Shown piece by piece: positions 9,336 through 18,143 of a stretch of DNA of 64,000 nucleotides (the first letter of the stretch is position 1; each line of letters begins with the position of its first letter). The notes under the pieces are model-generated. The model did not search any database. It was not told the DNA's origin and was given only the letters and a program-made list of their open reading frames with translations. This stretch comes from Microbacterium sp. 2FI (GTDB lineage Bacteria; Actinomycetota; Actinomycetes; Actinomycetales; Microbacteriaceae): contig NZ_SCMR01000003.1 of the NCBI RefSeq assembly GCF_005502885.1, positions 62,001-126,000 on the forward strand, written 5' to 3'. Made by a program: the position numbers and the translations under genes.

Positions 9336-10493
9336 GTGCCGGTCACGGTACGCGTGCGCGTCGAGCGCACGCCCGGTGAGAAGCGGGTCGCGGCGTCGCC
9401 CGAGAGCGTGAAGAAGCTCGTCGCGTCGGGTGCGATCGTCGAGATCGAGGCGGGTGCAGGTGCGCCGGCGCGGGTGGCGGATGCCGCCTGCCGCGACGCC
9501 GGCGCCACGATCGTCGCGCCTGGCACGCCCGTGGGCGGCGGCATCCTGTTCCATGTCCGCCCGCTCACCGTGGCGGAGGTCGAGGCGCTGCCTTCCGGCA
9601 CCGTGACGATCGGGGTCATGGACCCCTTCCAGAGCACCGCCGCCGTCGAGGCGGCGCGCACCGGGGGAGTGACCGCGTTCGCGCTCGACCTGCTGCCGCG
9701 CATCTCACGCGCGCAGTCGATGGACGTGCTGTCGTCGCAGGCGCTGCTGGCCGGGTACCGGCTCGTGACGCTGGCCGCCGACGCGTTCGGGCGCATGTTC
9801 GGCATGACGATGACTGCGGCCGGCACCCTCGCTCCCGCGCGCGTGCTGGTGCTCGGCGCCGGGGTCGCGGGGCTGCAGGCGATCGCGACGGCGAAGCGCC
9901 TCGGCGCGATCGTGTCGGCCAACGACGTTCGCGCGGCATCCGCCGACGAAGTGCGCTCGGTCGGCGGCACCTTCATCGACCTCGATCTCGGAACCGCCGA
10001 CGCGAGCGGCGGCTATGCGAAGGAACTCGCCGAAGACCGCGCTCGACGGCAGCAGGAGCTGCTCGCGCCGCACGTGGCGACGGCCGACATCCTCATCACC
10101 ACCGCCGCCGTGCCGGGACGCGCGGCGCCGCGGCTCGTGACGGCGGCGATGGTCGCCGCCATGAAGCCCGGATCCGTGCTCGTCGACCTCGCGGCCGAAT
10201 CCGGCGGCAACATCGAGGGGTCCGTCGCGGGGGAGCGGCTCGACGTGGCCGTCACCGGCGGCACGGTCGCCCTCATCGGCGCGCGCGACATCCAGTCGGA
10301 TCTCGCGCCAGACGCCTCGAAGCTGTATGCCATGAACTGCGCGAACTTCACCGCGCTCATCGTGAAGGACGGAGAACTCGTGCTCGACTTCGACGACGAG
10401 CTCGTCACCGGAAGCGTCGTCACCCACGAGGGCGCGATCGTGAACGAGCGGGTCTCGGCCGTGATCCAGGCACCGAACGGGGTGAGCGCCTGA
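9336..10493 (+). CDS. pntA: NAD(P) transhydrogenase subunit alpha, part 1 (soluble dI domain)
   Basis: 385 residues forming the NAD(H)-binding dI domain (alanine dehydrogenase/PNT fold). Visible are the N-terminal PGEKRVAASPE motif, the central RAQSMDVLSSQ and AGYR stretches, and the Rossmann glycine motif VLGAGVAGLQAIATAKRLGA. The GTG start has GGGGAGTGAGGA upstream. Its stop overlaps the next ATG (TGATG). As in many bacteria the alpha subunit is split in two genes. The assembled complex uses the proton gradient to drive hydride transfer from NADH to NADP. Confidence 0.95.
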   Translation: MPVTVRVRVERTPGEKRVAASPESVKKLVASGAIVEIEAGAGAPARVADAACRDAGATIVAPGTPVGGGILFHVRPLTVAEVEALPSGTVTIGVMDPFQSTAAVEAARTGGVTAFALDLLPRISRAQSMDVLSSQALLAGYRLVTLAADAFGRMFGMTMTAAGTLAPARVLVLGAGVAGLQAIATAKRLGAIVSANDVRAASADEVRSVGGTFIDLDLGTADASGGYAKELAEDRARRQQELLAPHVATADILITTAAVPGRAAPRLVTAAMVAAMKPGSVLVDLAAESGGNIEGSVAGERLDVAVTGGTVALIGARDIQSDLAPDASKLYAMNCANFTALIVKDGELVLDFDDELVTGSVVTHEGAIVNERVSAVIQAPNGVSA

Positions 10494-10792
10494 TGGACGG
10501 CTTCGCGCTGCTGACGATCACGATCCTCGCGGTCTTCCTCGGGTTCGAGGTCGTATCGAAGGTCTCGAGCACCCTCCACACGCCGCTCATGAGCGAGGCG
10601 AACGCCATTCACGGCATCATCCTGCTCGGCGCGGTGATGGTGGCAGGACAGGCCGAGGACGCGCTCGCGATCGTCCTGTCGATCGTCGCGGTGGTACTCG
10701 CGACCATCAACGTCGTCGGCGGCTTCGTCGTCACCGACCGCATGCTCGTGATGTTCTCGGCGAAGCCGCGACGGACGGGGGCGAGCGCATGA
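10493..10792 (+). CDS. pntAB: NAD(P) transhydrogenase subunit alpha, part 2 (membrane segment)
   Basis: 99 residues with three transmembrane helices: LLTITILAVFLGFEVV, then a helix around the conserved HTPLMSEANAIHGIILLGA signature, then AIVLSIVAVVLATINVVGGF. This is the membrane part of the alpha subunit, contributing to the proton channel. Start and stop overlap both neighbours by four bases or fewer, so the three pnt genes are translationally coupled. Confidence 0.95.
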   Translation: MDGFALLTITILAVFLGFEVVSKVSSTLHTPLMSEANAIHGIILLGAVMVAGQAEDALAIVLSIVAVVLATINVVGGFVVTDRMLVMFSAKPRRTGASA

Positions 10793-12168
10793 TCCTGCTG
10801 CCGCCCGAAGTGGTCACCGTCTGCTACATCGTCGCCGCGGTGCTGTTCATCCTCGCGCTCAAAGGGCTCGGCAATCCGCGCACGGCGCGGCGGGCGAATC
10901 TGCTCGGCGCCGGAGGCGCCGCGATCGCCGTGCTGGCGTACATGCTGAGCGTGGAGCTTCGGAACCCGGTGTGGATCATCGGTGCGATCGTCGTCGGCGC
11001 CGTCATCGCGGTCGCGACGGCCCGTCGCGTGCAGATGACCCAGATGCCGCAGCTCGTCGCCGCCTTCAACGGCGTCGGCGGCGGGGCTGCGGCGCTCGTC
11101 GCGCTCGTCGAGGTCGGACACTCCGAGAGCCCGTGGTCGCTCGTCGTCGTGGCCGTGACCGTGCTCATCGGCGGGGTCTCGCTCACCGGCTCGTTCGTCA
11201 CCTTCGGGAAGCTCCAAGGACTCGTCACGACCCGCGCGGTGACCTTCCCGGGCCTCCGGGCGCTCATGATCGCGCTCGTCCTCGCAGCAGTCGGGGCCGG
11301 TGCCGCCCTCGTCATCACGGGCGACGCCGTCTACGCGTTCGTCCTGGTCGCCCTCGGGCTGCTGCTCGGCGTCTTCCTCGTGCTGCCCATCGGCGGCGCC
11401 GATGTGCCGATCGTGATCTCGCTGCTGAACGCCTTCACCGGCCTCGCGGTCGCGGCCTCCGGCCTCGTGCTCGCCAACGTGCTGCTGCTGATCGCGGGCA
11501 CCCTCGTGGGTGCGAGCGGCACGATCCTCACGATGGCGATGGCCAAGGCCATGGGGCGGACCGTCACCGGCATCGTCTTCGGCGCGTTCCGCGCGACGGT
11601 GGCCGGTGCTTCAGGCGGCGGGGCGAGCGATCGCCCGGTGCGCACGATGGATGCCGACGACGTCGCGATCCTGCTCGACTACGCCCAGCGCGTGGTGATC
11701 GTGCCCGGCTACGGGCTCGCGGTCGCGGGCGCCCACCACGCTGCGGCCGAACTCGCCGAGGTGCTGCGCGAACGCGGCGTCGACGTGGTGTTCGGCATCC
11801 ATCCGGTCGCCGGGCGCATGCCCGGGCACATGAATGTGCTGCTGGCCGAAGCGAATGTGCCGTATGACGCGCTGGTGGAAATGGACGACGTGAATCCGCG
11901 ATTCAAGACGACCGATCTGGTCCTCGTCGTCGGTGCGAATGACGTCGTGAATCCCGCGGCGAAGACCTCGCCCGGCTCCCCAATTTACGGAATGCCGATT
12001 CTCACGGTCGCCGATGCGCAGCAGGTGGTCTTTCTCAAGCGCTCGCTGAATCCGGGATTCGCCGGAATCGACAATGAACTCTTCTTCGACCCGAAGGTGT
12101 CGATCGTGCTCGGCGACGCCAAGCACACGCTCACGAAGCTGCTCTCGGCGGTGAAGACGACCGCCTGA
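10789..12168 (+). CDS. pntB: NAD(P) transhydrogenase subunit beta
   Basis: 459 residues: eight or nine transmembrane helices (dII, about 1-270) followed by the NADP(H)-binding dIII domain with VPGYGLAVAGAHHAAAELAEVL and GHMNVLLAEANVPYD, ending in the conserved NELF and GDAK motifs. ATG overlaps the previous stop (ATGA). The last 280 bp (about 11826-12105) use AAT, ATT and GAA codons much more than the rest of the gene or its neighbours, although the protein stays conserved. Confidence 0.95.
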   Translation: MILLPPEVVTVCYIVAAVLFILALKGLGNPRTARRANLLGAGGAAIAVLAYMLSVELRNPVWIIGAIVVGAVIAVATARRVQMTQMPQLVAAFNGVGGGAAALVALVEVGHSESPWSLVVVAVTVLIGGVSLTGSFVTFGKLQGLVTTRAVTFPGLRALMIALVLAAVGAGAALVITGDAVYAFVLVALGLLLGVFLVLPIGGADVPIVISLLNAFTGLAVAASGLVLANVLLLIAGTLVGASGTILTMAMAKAMGRTVTGIVFGAFRATVAGASGGGASDRPVRTMDADDVAILLDYAQRVVIVPGYGLAVAGAHHAAAELAEVLRERGVDVVFGIHPVAGRMPGHMNVLLAEANVPYDALVEMDDVNPRFKTTDLVLVVGANDVVNPAAKTSPGSPIYGMPILTVADAQQVVFLKRSLNPGFAGIDNELFFDPKVSIVLGDAKHTLTKLLSAVKTTA

Positions 12169-12191
12169 GTGGGTTGCGGATCAGCGTGCGG

Positions 12192-12554
12192 TCAGTGTGC
12201 GGCTTCGTACGCCTCGAGGACGGATGCCGGCACGCGCCCGCGCTCAGATACCGTGTAGCCGTTGCTCTTGGCCCACGCGCGGATCGCGCTGTAGTCCTGC
12301 TGGCCCGTGCGACGCCGTTTGCGCGCGGCGGAGGCAGCGGCGGACGATCCGGACGAACTGCGTGACGATGAGATCGAGCGGGCCGCATCGACGAACGGGG
12401 CGATCGCCTCGCGGAGAGCCGCCGCATTCTCGGTGGTCAGATCGATCTCGTAGGCGGTTCCGTCGAGCGAGAACAGAACGGTCTCGCCGTCGCCGACTTC
12501 GAGAATGGTGCCGTCGAGATCGTCGACGAGCTGATGCACGATTTTGCGGGCCAT
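12192..12554 (-). CDS. lsr2: Lsr2 family nucleoid-associated protein
   Basis: 120 residues. The N-terminal beta dimerisation domain (KIVHQLVDDLDG, VLFSLDGTAYEIDLT) is joined by a Ser/Ala-rich linker (about 65-80) to the C-terminal DNA-binding domain, with IRAWAKSNGYTV and the AT-hook-like SERGRVP. Lsr2 is the actinobacterial H-NS analogue, silencing AT-rich and foreign DNA. ATG 12554 is preceded by TAATGT at the leaderless distance, so the ATG 9 bases upstream is not needed. It converges on pntB. Confidence 0.93.
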   Translation of the reverse strand: MARKIVHQLVDDLDGTILEVGDGETVLFSLDGTAYEIDLTTENAAALREAIAPFVDAARSISSSRSSSGSSAAASAARKRRRTGQQDYSAIRAWAKSNGYTVSERGRVPASVLEAYEAAH

Positions 12555-12561
12555 AGGTGTC

Positions 12562-12567
12562 ACATTA
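12562..12567 (-). promoter_or_regulatory. -10 box of leaderless lsr2 transcript
   Basis: TAATGT on the minus strand, with seven bases between it and ATG 12554 and no ribosome site. Confidence 0.5.
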
Positions 12568-12651
12568 GGCGGAATTGGGGCACAGCACTATCGTGCATTC
12601 CGCGCGTGCCCGAATTGCGGTGTCGATTCGCGGCGAAAAAGGAAATGCCGA

Positions 12652-13527
12652 TCAGGGGAGAAGGCCTGCGCGCCGCGCCCGCGCGACGGCGGCATGTCGG
12701 GTCGAGGCGTCGAGCTTCGCCATCGCCGACTGCAGGTAGGACTTGACGGTGCCTTCGCGGAGCCCGAGGGTCTCGCCGATCTCGGCGTTGGTGGCGCCGA
12801 TCGCCGCGCACGCGAGCACGTCGGTCTCGCGGCGAGAGAGGTGCACCTCGAGTTCGAGCGTCGGCTCGGCATCGGTCTTCGACAGCGCGGCGAGGCGCTC
12901 CTCGATGCGGGCGAGGCGCTCGCGCAGGGCCGGATCGTCGACCCCGGCGGCGATCGTGCGGAGCTCGGCGTAGGTCTGGCGCAGCTCTTCACGCGCTGCG
13001 GGAGCCATGGCCGGCGCTTCGGTCGAGCGTGGGACCAGGGTGAGTCGGCGAGCGACTTCGTCGCGCACGCGCAACTCGGTGGACAGCTCGCCCGCCACCG
13101 CGAAGGCCGACTGCGCGACCACCTCGCCGACCGGCTCTTCGGCCCACGAGCCGCAGTAGATGACACCACGGGCGCGCGCGCCGACGACCACCGGGATCGC
13201 GAACAGGGTCGAGATGCCCTCGCCGAGGACGGCGCGGTCGTAGTCGTGGGTGATGCTGCGGGCGGAGCGGTAGTCGAGGGTGAGGCGCGCCCGCTTCTCG
13301 ACGAGGGCGCGGCCGCCGAGTCCGCGTTCGGGGCGGACGACGAGACCTTCGAGGCTGCGGGTGCGGGCGCCGACGATCGACGTGATCGGAATCGCACCGT
13401 CGATCTCGAGCCCGCCGAAGGCCACGGGGAAGCGCGTGCGGCGGACGAGTTCGGCGACGGCGCGCGCGAGAACCTGCGCGTCGCTCTCACCAGGCGACGG
13501 CGGCTCGATGCTGCGAAGTGCTCCCAC
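12652..13527 (-). CDS. GAF-domain LuxR-type transcriptional regulator
   Basis: 291 residues. An N-terminal GAF-like ligand domain (about 15-160) precedes a short helical linker (EERLAALSKTDAE) and a C-terminal LuxR HTH (LSRRETDVLACAAIGATNAEIGETL, then EGTVKSYLQSAMAKL). No receiver domain is present, so this is a one-component regulator; the ligand is unknown. GTG 13527 is chosen; TTG 13533 is an alternative. It lies upstream of lsr2 on the same strand, but lsr2 has its own promoter signal. Confidence 0.82.
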   Translation of the reverse strand: MGALRSIEPPSPGESDAQVLARAVAELVRRTRFPVAFGGLEIDGAIPITSIVGARTRSLEGLVVRPERGLGGRALVEKRARLTLDYRSARSITHDYDRAVLGEGISTLFAIPVVVGARARGVIYCGSWAEEPVGEVVAQSAFAVAGELSTELRVRDEVARRLTLVPRSTEAPAMAPAAREELRQTYAELRTIAAGVDDPALRERLARIEERLAALSKTDAEPTLELEVHLSRRETDVLACAAIGATNAEIGETLGLREGTVKSYLQSAMAKLDASTRHAAVARARRAGLLP

Positions 13528-13643
13528 GCACAACCTGCTTCCGGGGAGACGGCTGCCGTGCCGCCTGTCGCGACGACTTTACCATCGGGCCGTACCCGGG
13601 ATCGGGCTGATGGGGTGGGAGAGATGACCAGGAGCCCATCGAC

Positions 13644-13684
13644 GCACGGTCCGGCCGGACTGCCGTGTGCCGACCGGACCGTGC
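13644..13684 (-). terminator. Hairpin terminator downstream of the MGMT-like gene
   Basis: Perfect 11-bp inverted repeat (13644-13654 GCACGGTCCGG against 13674-13684) with a 19-nt loop, 16 bp past the stop of the MGMT-like gene. There is no clear T tract. Confidence 0.5.
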
Positions 13685-13700
13685 ATCGTGCGCGGGCGGC

Positions 13701-14237
13701 CTACTCGCCCGCGGTCTGTGCGAGCGCGGCGAGCTCGAGATCGATCAGGAACCGCTTCACCTCGGGGTGGCCGCCGTACTCGCCGAGCGACCCGTCGGCG
13801 CGGACGACGCGGTGCACCGGCACGACGATCGAGAACGGCGTCGTCGCGCATGCGGTGCCGACGGCTCGTGCGGCGCGGGGACTGCCCGCCGCGATCGCGA
13901 CCTCTCCGTACCCGGCGGTCTCGCCGTAGGGGATGTCGCACACGGCGCGCAGCGCCTCGCCCGTGAAGCCGCGGACCAGTCGCCAGTCCAGCGCGAGGTC
14001 GAACGTGCGGCGGGCGCCCGCGAAGTACTCGTCGAGCTGTGCTGCGGCGTCGGTGGCGGCATCCGTCTCCTCGTGGATCGGTGCCGCGTGAAGGAGGCGA
14101 CTGATCACGGCGATCTCTTCGGAGGCGGCGTCGTGGACCGGGTGGAGGGTCACGATGCCGGCGTCGGTCGTGACGATCAGGATGTCGCCGACGGGGGACG
14201 GATGAAGCAGGAATCGGGGGGCGTCCTCGGGGGTCAT
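13701..14237 (-). CDS. O6-alkylguanine-DNA alkyltransferase-like protein lacking the acceptor Cys
   Basis: 178 residues with both MGMT domains: a divergent N-terminal ribonuclease-like domain (1-85) and the conserved DNA-binding C-terminal domain (IPYGETAGYGEVA, PRAARAVGTA, then VVRADGSLGEYGG). The active-site motif normally reads PCHRV; here it is PVHRV at residues 140-144, with codon GTG (13815-13817) giving Val141 for the alkyl-accepting Cys. The rest of the helix-turn-helix and arginine finger is kept. It should bind O6-alkylguanine lesions but not repair them by transfer, as alkyltransferase-like (ATL) proteins do, although ATLs are usually shorter with Trp or Ala there. Confidence 0.85.
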   Translation of the reverse strand: MTPEDAPRFLLHPSPVGDILIVTTDAGIVTLHPVHDAASEEIAVISRLLHAAPIHEETDAATDAAAQLDEYFAGARRTFDLALDWRLVRGFTGEALRAVCDIPYGETAGYGEVAIAAGSPRAARAVGTACATTPFSIVVPVHRVVRADGSLGEYGGHPEVKRFLIDLELAALAQTAGE

Positions 14238-14398
14238 GCGACCATCCTGGCGCTGCGGCACCCGCAGCCGGGCGGGCGCGCGCTATCGGGGAGAACTGCG
14301 GTGCGAACCAGGCCTGGGGAGGAACCGCTGATCACTCGGCGTGTCTGCCAATACCGCGAAACCCGCCTCGCCTGCAAGGGCCTCGCAGCGACGCCGCC

Positions 14399-14404
14399 TA
14401 GTCT
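14399..14404 (+). promoter_or_regulatory. -10 box of leaderless helicase-like gene
   Basis: TAGTCT is followed by seven bases and GTG 14412, which is in frame with the large ORF; no ribosome site is visible. Confidence 0.5.
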
Positions 14405-14411
14405 GGCTCGT

Positions 14412-17400
14412 GTGTGGCGAGCAGAAGGCAGCGCCGTGGTCGGCGCAGAAGATGTCGAGCCCGGGATCTCGGTGATGCCCGGCGATCTCGGCCTTGCCGA
14501 GCCCGACGTGACGGTGATGCACATCGCCGAACCCGAGCGCGATCGCCTGCGCGTACAGGCTGCCGAGCTCGGCGGCCGCTCGACGCTGCTGCACTTCTCC
14601 GACGCCCACGACGCCTCGATCGAGATCACCAAGGCGCATCCGGGCAGCCTGCCGCAGTTCATCACCGGCCGCTCGACGCTGCTGTCGAATCTGTATCGCG
14701 ACGAGGTGGCCCTGCGCGGCGCCCGGCTCGCCGCCGAGCGCATCACGGCGAAGAACCTCGAGCTGCGGACGACACGGGGGCTGGATGCCGTCCGCCTCGC
14801 CGTCGGCCTCGCCTCGTGGAGCATCGGCGGCATGGCGTGCACCGCGCCGGTGCTGCTGCGGCCGCTCGCGATCCGCCGGCACCACACCGACTTCGAGCTG
14901 AAGCTGCACGGCACCGTGTCGGTGAATCCCGAGCTCGTCCGGGCGCTGCGCACGCACTTCGGCATCTACCTCGACGGCACAGCCCTCGCAGCCCTCGCCC
15001 ACGAAGGCGGCGTCTTCAAGCCGCAGCCGGTGATCGACCACCTGCGCGCCCTCACCGCCGACGTCGAGAGCTTCACCGTCAAGCCGCGCCTGCTGGTATC
15101 GAGCTTCGCCGACGTGGGCGGGGCGATGGCGCGGGATGCCGTCGACCTCGACCACCCGGTGCTCAACGCCCTCGCGGGTCACCCCGACGACCGCGAGCGG
15201 CTGACCGCCCGTCGAGACGTGGCGCCGCAGACCGGCCCCGACGACCGCCCGCCGGGCGCCGACAACCTGCTGCTGGACGCCGACTCCGAGCAGGAGCGCG
15301 TGCTCGCCCGCATCACCGCCGGGCAGTCGCTCGCCGTGCACACGCTTCCGGGAACGGGCGGCACCCAGACGGTCATCAACGCGGTCGGTGCGCTCATCCG
15401 CGACGGCAATCGGGTGCTGGTCGTCAGCGCTCGCCGATCGACCCTCGACGGCATCCGTCATCGCCTCGCAGGCATCGGCCTGCCGGGTCTCGCCGTCTCG
15501 CCCGGCCACGTGCAGCGCGACCTCATCCGCGCGATCGGCCGGAATGAGAAGGCCGAGCAGCCCAAGGTCGCCGACATCGACGAGGCGCTCGTGCGCCTGC
15601 GCGGCGTGCTGCGCGATTACCGCGGCGCCGTCACGACGACCCATCCCTCGCTCGGCGTCTCGGTGCTCGACATCCTGCGCCGCCTGTCGCGGCTCGCGGG
15701 CAGCGACCCTGCGCCGTCGACGGCGGCGCGCTTCGACGCGGCGACGCTCGAGCGCATCGCGCCCGTGCGTGCGGAGGCTGCGACCAAGCTCGCCACCGCG
15801 GCACGGCTGGGTGAGTTCCGCTTCGGCCCCGACGACTCGCCCTGGTACGGCGTGTCGTTCTCGACGACCGAGCAGGCGCGTGCGGCTCACGCGCTCGCCG
15901 GGAAGCTCCACCAGCACGACCTGCCCGCTCTCCTCGAGCGCGGCTACGAGCTCATCGCGCAGACGCGCATGCGCCCGTTCGCGACGGTCTCAGAACTCGG
16001 CGCCTACCTGAAGCTGCTGCTCGGCATCCGCGATTCCCTCGACCGATTCAGCCTCACCGTGTTCGAGCGGCCACTCACCGAGCTGATCCAGGCGCACGGT
16101 CCGCGCCGCGACGCGCCCAACCTCAGCGGCGCCAACCGGAGGCGGCTGCGTCGCCTTTCTCGCGAGTACGTCCGCCCCGGCGTCCACGTCGCCGACATGC
16201 ACGAGGCCCTCGTACGCATCCAGCAGCAGCGCACCGACTGGCAGCGACTGGTCGACGTCGGCGTGCTGCCCGAGGTGCCGCTCGGCCTCGCCGATGTGCA
16301 CGTCGCATGGCAGCGCGTGGATGCCGAGCTCGCCGAGCTCGATGCGACCCTTGGCCGCACCGGTGCCGACCGGCTCGCGACGCAGCCGGTCACGCAGCTC
16401 GTCCGGATCCTGGCGGGCCTGGCCGCCGAGTCCGACGTCTTCGACAACCTGCGCGAGCGCGTGACCCTGCGCACCGAGCTCGCAGCCCTCGGCCTCGAGC
16501 CGCTGCTGGCCGAGCTGTCGGTGCGCCACGTGCCCGAGGCGCAGGTCGCCGCCGAACTCGAGCACGCCTGGTGGCAGTCCGCGCTCGAGCACCTGCTGCG
16601 TCAGGATCGCGCGCTCCTCGGCGCGAACACCGCCGTCGTCGACCGCCTCGAGCGCGACTACCGTCTCGTGGATGAGGCGCATGCCGCGGCATCCGGTCCT
16701 CTCCTCGCAGCGCAGCTCGCGACGCAATGGCGCATCGGGATCGTCGACGAGGCGGCCGAGGCGGCCGCCCTCAAGCAGGCGCTGCGCACCCCCACGGCGA
16801 CGCCGGGTGAGCTCATCGCCGCCGCTCCGACGCTGATGCGCACGCTGGCGCCGGTGTGGCTCGCTTCCCCCTACGAGGTCGCCGAGATTCCGGCGCACCA
16901 CGGCTTCGACGTCGTGATCATCGCGGATGCCGCCGCGCTCTGCCTCGCCGAAGCCGCCCCCGCGCTGCGTCGGGCGAACCAGGTGGTCGTGTTCGGCGAC
17001 CCCGTCACGCAGAAGCCGACGCCGTTCCGCGTGGCGGCGAGCATCTCAGCCGCAGACGTCGAGCCCGAGCCCGACGAGCCGTTCGACGCCGACAGCATCT
17101 TCGTGCGGCTCGCCGATCTGCTGCCGGTGGAGACCCTCACCCGCAGCTATCGGGCCGGCGGCGAGGATCTCGCCGAGCTCGTCAACGACGCGTTCTACGG
17201 CGGCGAGCTGGTGTCGTTCCCGTGGGCGGGCTCGTATCTCGGCCGCGGGAGCCTCGGCGTCGACTACGTCGAGGGCGGCACCGGCGCGCCCGACCCCGTC
17301 ACCGGGGCGGTCGAGAGCCCGGATGCCGAGGTCGCGCGTGTCGTGACCCTCGTCGTCGAGCATGCCGTCAACCGCGGCACCGAATCGCTCATGGTCGTCA

Positions 17401-18143
17401 CGGCCAGCGTCAAGCATGCCGAGCGCATCCGCGGTGCCGTCGAGGCGGCGTTCGCGGGTCGCTCGGACGTCGCCGACTTCGTCTCGCGCGACACGGCCGA
17501 GCCGTTCGCGGTGCTGACGCTCGAGGAGTCGGTCGCCGAGAGCCGCGACCGCGTCGTCTTCTCACTCGGCTTCGGCCTCACCAAGCACGGCCGCGTGCTG
17601 AGCGACTTCGGCGACCTGTCGACCCCCGACGGCGAACGTCTGCTCACCGTCGGCATGACACGCGCACGGCGCTCGATGGTGATCGTGTCGTCGATCCGGC
17701 CGTCGGCCTTCGACGACGGCCGACTCGAGTACGGCGCGGCCACCCTCATGTCGATCCTCGGCGGCATCGCCGCCCGCGCGCGCCAGGCGCGGCTGGAAGA
17801 TCTCGCCGACCCGCTGACGCTCGCCCTCGCGCACGAGCTGCGCGCGCTCGGCCTCGCGGTCGACGTGCACTACCGCGGCCTGCTGCCTCTCGTCGCGCAG
17901 TTCGACGGGCGCGCGGTCGTCGTCGAGAGCGATCCCGAGACGATCGGTGAATCGCTTCGAGAGTCGCTGCGGCTGCGTCCGCAGATCCTGCGCCGCCTCG
18001 GATGGCACTACGTGCGCGTGCACTCGTTCGACCTCTACAGCGATCCCGCCGGCGTCGCAGCCCGCATCGCGTCCCTCGTGGGAGTCTCGCCCGAGGCGTC
18101 GAAGGCCGAGACCGACACCCAGCCGATCGATGTCATCGAGTAA
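14412..18143 (+). CDS. Large superfamily-1 helicase-like protein with degenerate ATPase motifs
   Basis: 1,243 residues, resembling the DNA2/NAM7/Upf1-like helicases annotated as AAA or DUF4011 proteins. Motifs in order: Walker A region PGTGGTQT (313-320), where the family has PGTGKTQT, so the Lys is Gly317; a long helical insert (about 400-800); Walker B region FDVVIIADAAA (832-842), where the family has DEAS; motif III FGDPVTQKPTPF (from 861); motif VI VGMTRARR (1080-1087). The C-terminal 90 residues resemble a Vsr/DUF559-type nuclease fold, but the usual E-x-D-G core reads VVVESDPE. Codon use is ordinary and the frame is intact, so it looks maintained as a protein. GTG 14412 fits a leaderless start. 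Confidence 0.8.
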   Translation: MWRAEGSAVVGAEDVEPGISVMPGDLGLAEPDVTVMHIAEPERDRLRVQAAELGGRSTLLHFSDAHDASIEITKAHPGSLPQFITGRSTLLSNLYRDEVALRGARLAAERITAKNLELRTTRGLDAVRLAVGLASWSIGGMACTAPVLLRPLAIRRHHTDFELKLHGTVSVNPELVRALRTHFGIYLDGTALAALAHEGGVFKPQPVIDHLRALTADVESFTVKPRLLVSSFADVGGAMARDAVDLDHPVLNALAGHPDDRERLTARRDVAPQTGPDDRPPGADNLLLDADSEQERVLARITAGQSLAVHTLPGTGGTQTVINAVGALIRDGNRVLVVSARRSTLDGIRHRLAGIGLPGLAVSPGHVQRDLIRAIGRNEKAEQPKVADIDEALVRLRGVLRDYRGAVTTTHPSLGVSVLDILRRLSRLAGSDPAPSTAARFDAATLERIAPVRAEAATKLATAARLGEFRFGPDDSPWYGVSFSTTEQARAAHALAGKLHQHDLPALLERGYELIAQTRMRPFATVSELGAYLKLLLGIRDSLDRFSLTVFERPLTELIQAHGPRRDAPNLSGANRRRLRRLSREYVRPGVHVADMHEALVRIQQQRTDWQRLVDVGVLPEVPLGLADVHVAWQRVDAELAELDATLGRTGADRLATQPVTQLVRILAGLAAESDVFDNLRERVTLRTELAALGLEPLLAELSVRHVPEAQVAAELEHAWWQSALEHLLRQDRALLGANTAVVDRLERDYRLVDEAHAAASGPLLAAQLATQWRIGIVDEAAEAAALKQALRTPTATPGELIAAAPTLMRTLAPVWLASPYEVAEIPAHHGFDVVIIADAAALCLAEAAPALRRANQVVVFGDPVTQKPTPFRVAASISAADVEPEPDEPFDADSIFVRLADLLPVETLTRSYRAGGEDLAELVNDAFYGGELVSFPWAGSYLGRGSLGVDYVEGGTGAPDPVTGAVESPDAEVARVVTLVVEHAVNRGTESLMVVTASVKHAERIRGAVEAAFAGRSDVADFVSRDTAEPFAVLTLEESVAESRDRVVFSLGFGLTKHGRVLSDFGDLSTPDGERLLTVGMTRARRSMVIVSSIRPSAFDDGRLEYGAATLMSILGGIAARARQARLEDLADPLTLALAHELRALGLAVDVHYRGLLPLVAQFDGRAVVVESDPETIGESLRESLRLRPQILRRLGWHYVRVHSFDLYSDPAGVAARIASLVGVSPEASKAETDTQPIDVIE

